Assembly (NCBI GenBank): GCA_024693325.1
Contig: JAILLA010000002.1
Span: forward strand, 62,001 to 126,000
Origin: Solobacterium sp.
GTDB lineage: Bacteria; Bacillota_I; Bacilli_A; Erysipelotrichales; Erysipelotrichaceae
Length of the DNA: 64,000 nucleotides
Direction: 5' to 3'
The position numbers were made by a program, and so were the translations under genes. The notes below the pieces were generated by a model that did no database searches, had not been told where the DNA came from, and was given only the letters and a program-made list of their open reading frames with translations. Position 1 is the first letter of the stretch. Each line of letters starts with the position of its first letter. This document shows, one piece after another, positions 63,861 to 64,000 of the stretch.

Positions 63861-64000
63861 TTGACGAAGACCAAGTAGGATCTGAACAGTGGCACAGAGA
63901 GACGGGGGATGGTGCGACCCGGGGCATGAAGCTGATCTGAACTGAACTTCCGAGCAGCCGCGTTCATGGCGTTAATATGAGCTTAAGCGCACAGTGATGA
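63861..64000 (+). promoter_or_regulatory. T-box leader, 5' part (continues beyond the window)
   Basis: ACGAAGACCAAGTAGG begins stem I, then CACAGAGAGACGGGG, ATGGTGCGACCCGG (the conserved GGUGcgA part) and GAACTGAACTTCCGAGCAG, the 3' side of the specifier loop. If the GAA-NNN-A pattern is read, the specifier is CTG (Leu); this is tentative. The antitermination part and the gene controlled lie outside. Confidence 0.8.

Overview
The window looks like a chromosomal stretch from a low-to-mid GC Bacillota (Firmicutes) anaerobe. The support is AGGAGG-type ribosome binding sites, many lipobox lipoproteins, a Bce-type two-component/ABC module, a T-box leader, U-tract terminators, many flavodoxin-like proteins and no outer-membrane genes. 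A gut or oral Erysipelotrichia-like organism would fit, but no marker gene fixes the taxon, so this is a weak inference. I see no phage, insertion sequence, CRISPR array, rRNA or tRNA.

Layout. 1-3.8 kb: 3' part of a SpoIIE-type phosphatase, a small protein, a membrane protein, a methyltransferase, a flavodoxin-fold reductase and an HD hydrolase. 3.9-8.5 kb (minus strand): a four-cluster ferredoxin subunit and a 1357-residue fusion of an FAD/NAD(P) oxidoreductase, a TorD-like chaperone and a DMSO-reductase-family molybdoenzyme. This is the most unusual object here. 8.8-12.1 kb: a TetR gene with two palindromic operators leading a redox operon (metallo-beta-lactamase fold, flavin reductase, two flavodoxin-fold proteins). 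12.2-15 kb: a lipoprotein, a decayed CPBP protease gene and two zinc-ribbon membrane proteins. 15-21.2 kb: two divergent LysR systems (hydrolase-cyclophilin lipoprotein; flavodoxin plus aldo-keto reductase) flanking a DUF362 lipoprotein/permease pair. 21.2-27.7 kb: LysR, MATE exporter, HD phosphatase, iron alcohol dehydrogenase and a GH3 lipoprotein.

27.8-32.9 kb: response regulator, histidine kinase, ABC ATPase and FtsX permease, with a BceR-like box before the ABC genes. 33.2-36.6 kb: carB behind a leader peptide and attenuator. 36.6-41.4 kb: bioY, a hypothetical/GNAT pair, and a complete sensor-SpoIIE phosphatase paralogous to the first gene, overlapping a YczE-like membrane gene. 41.5-45.1 kb: nrfA with the System II cytochrome c maturation genes resB and ccsA, giving dissimilatory nitrite reduction, but no nrfH. 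45.3-49.5 kb: GH1, a zinc-binding lipoprotein plus OB-like lipoprotein behind a Fur-family-like palindrome, and an MBL hydrolase.

49.6-54.1 kb: membrane protein, a MerR regulator carrying membrane segments and a zinc ribbon, CPBP protease, two DJ-1/PfpI proteins and an RpiR regulator. 54.2-58.1 kb: a secreted lipase-like lipoprotein in an operon with an HTH protein fused to a large polytopic membrane receptor-like domain. 58.1-64 kb: GH13, a metallophosphoesterase with altered metal ligands, a NagD-like HAD protein that has lost its catalytic residues, a class-I glutamine amidotransferase-like hydrolase, a second GH1, and the 5' part of a T-box leader running off the end.

Together the genes suggest an anaerobe that feeds on beta-glucosides, alpha-glucosides and amino sugars, disposes of electrons through a molybdoenzyme and nitrite, and monitors its envelope closely. 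All functions are read from motifs by eye; none was confirmed by a database search.
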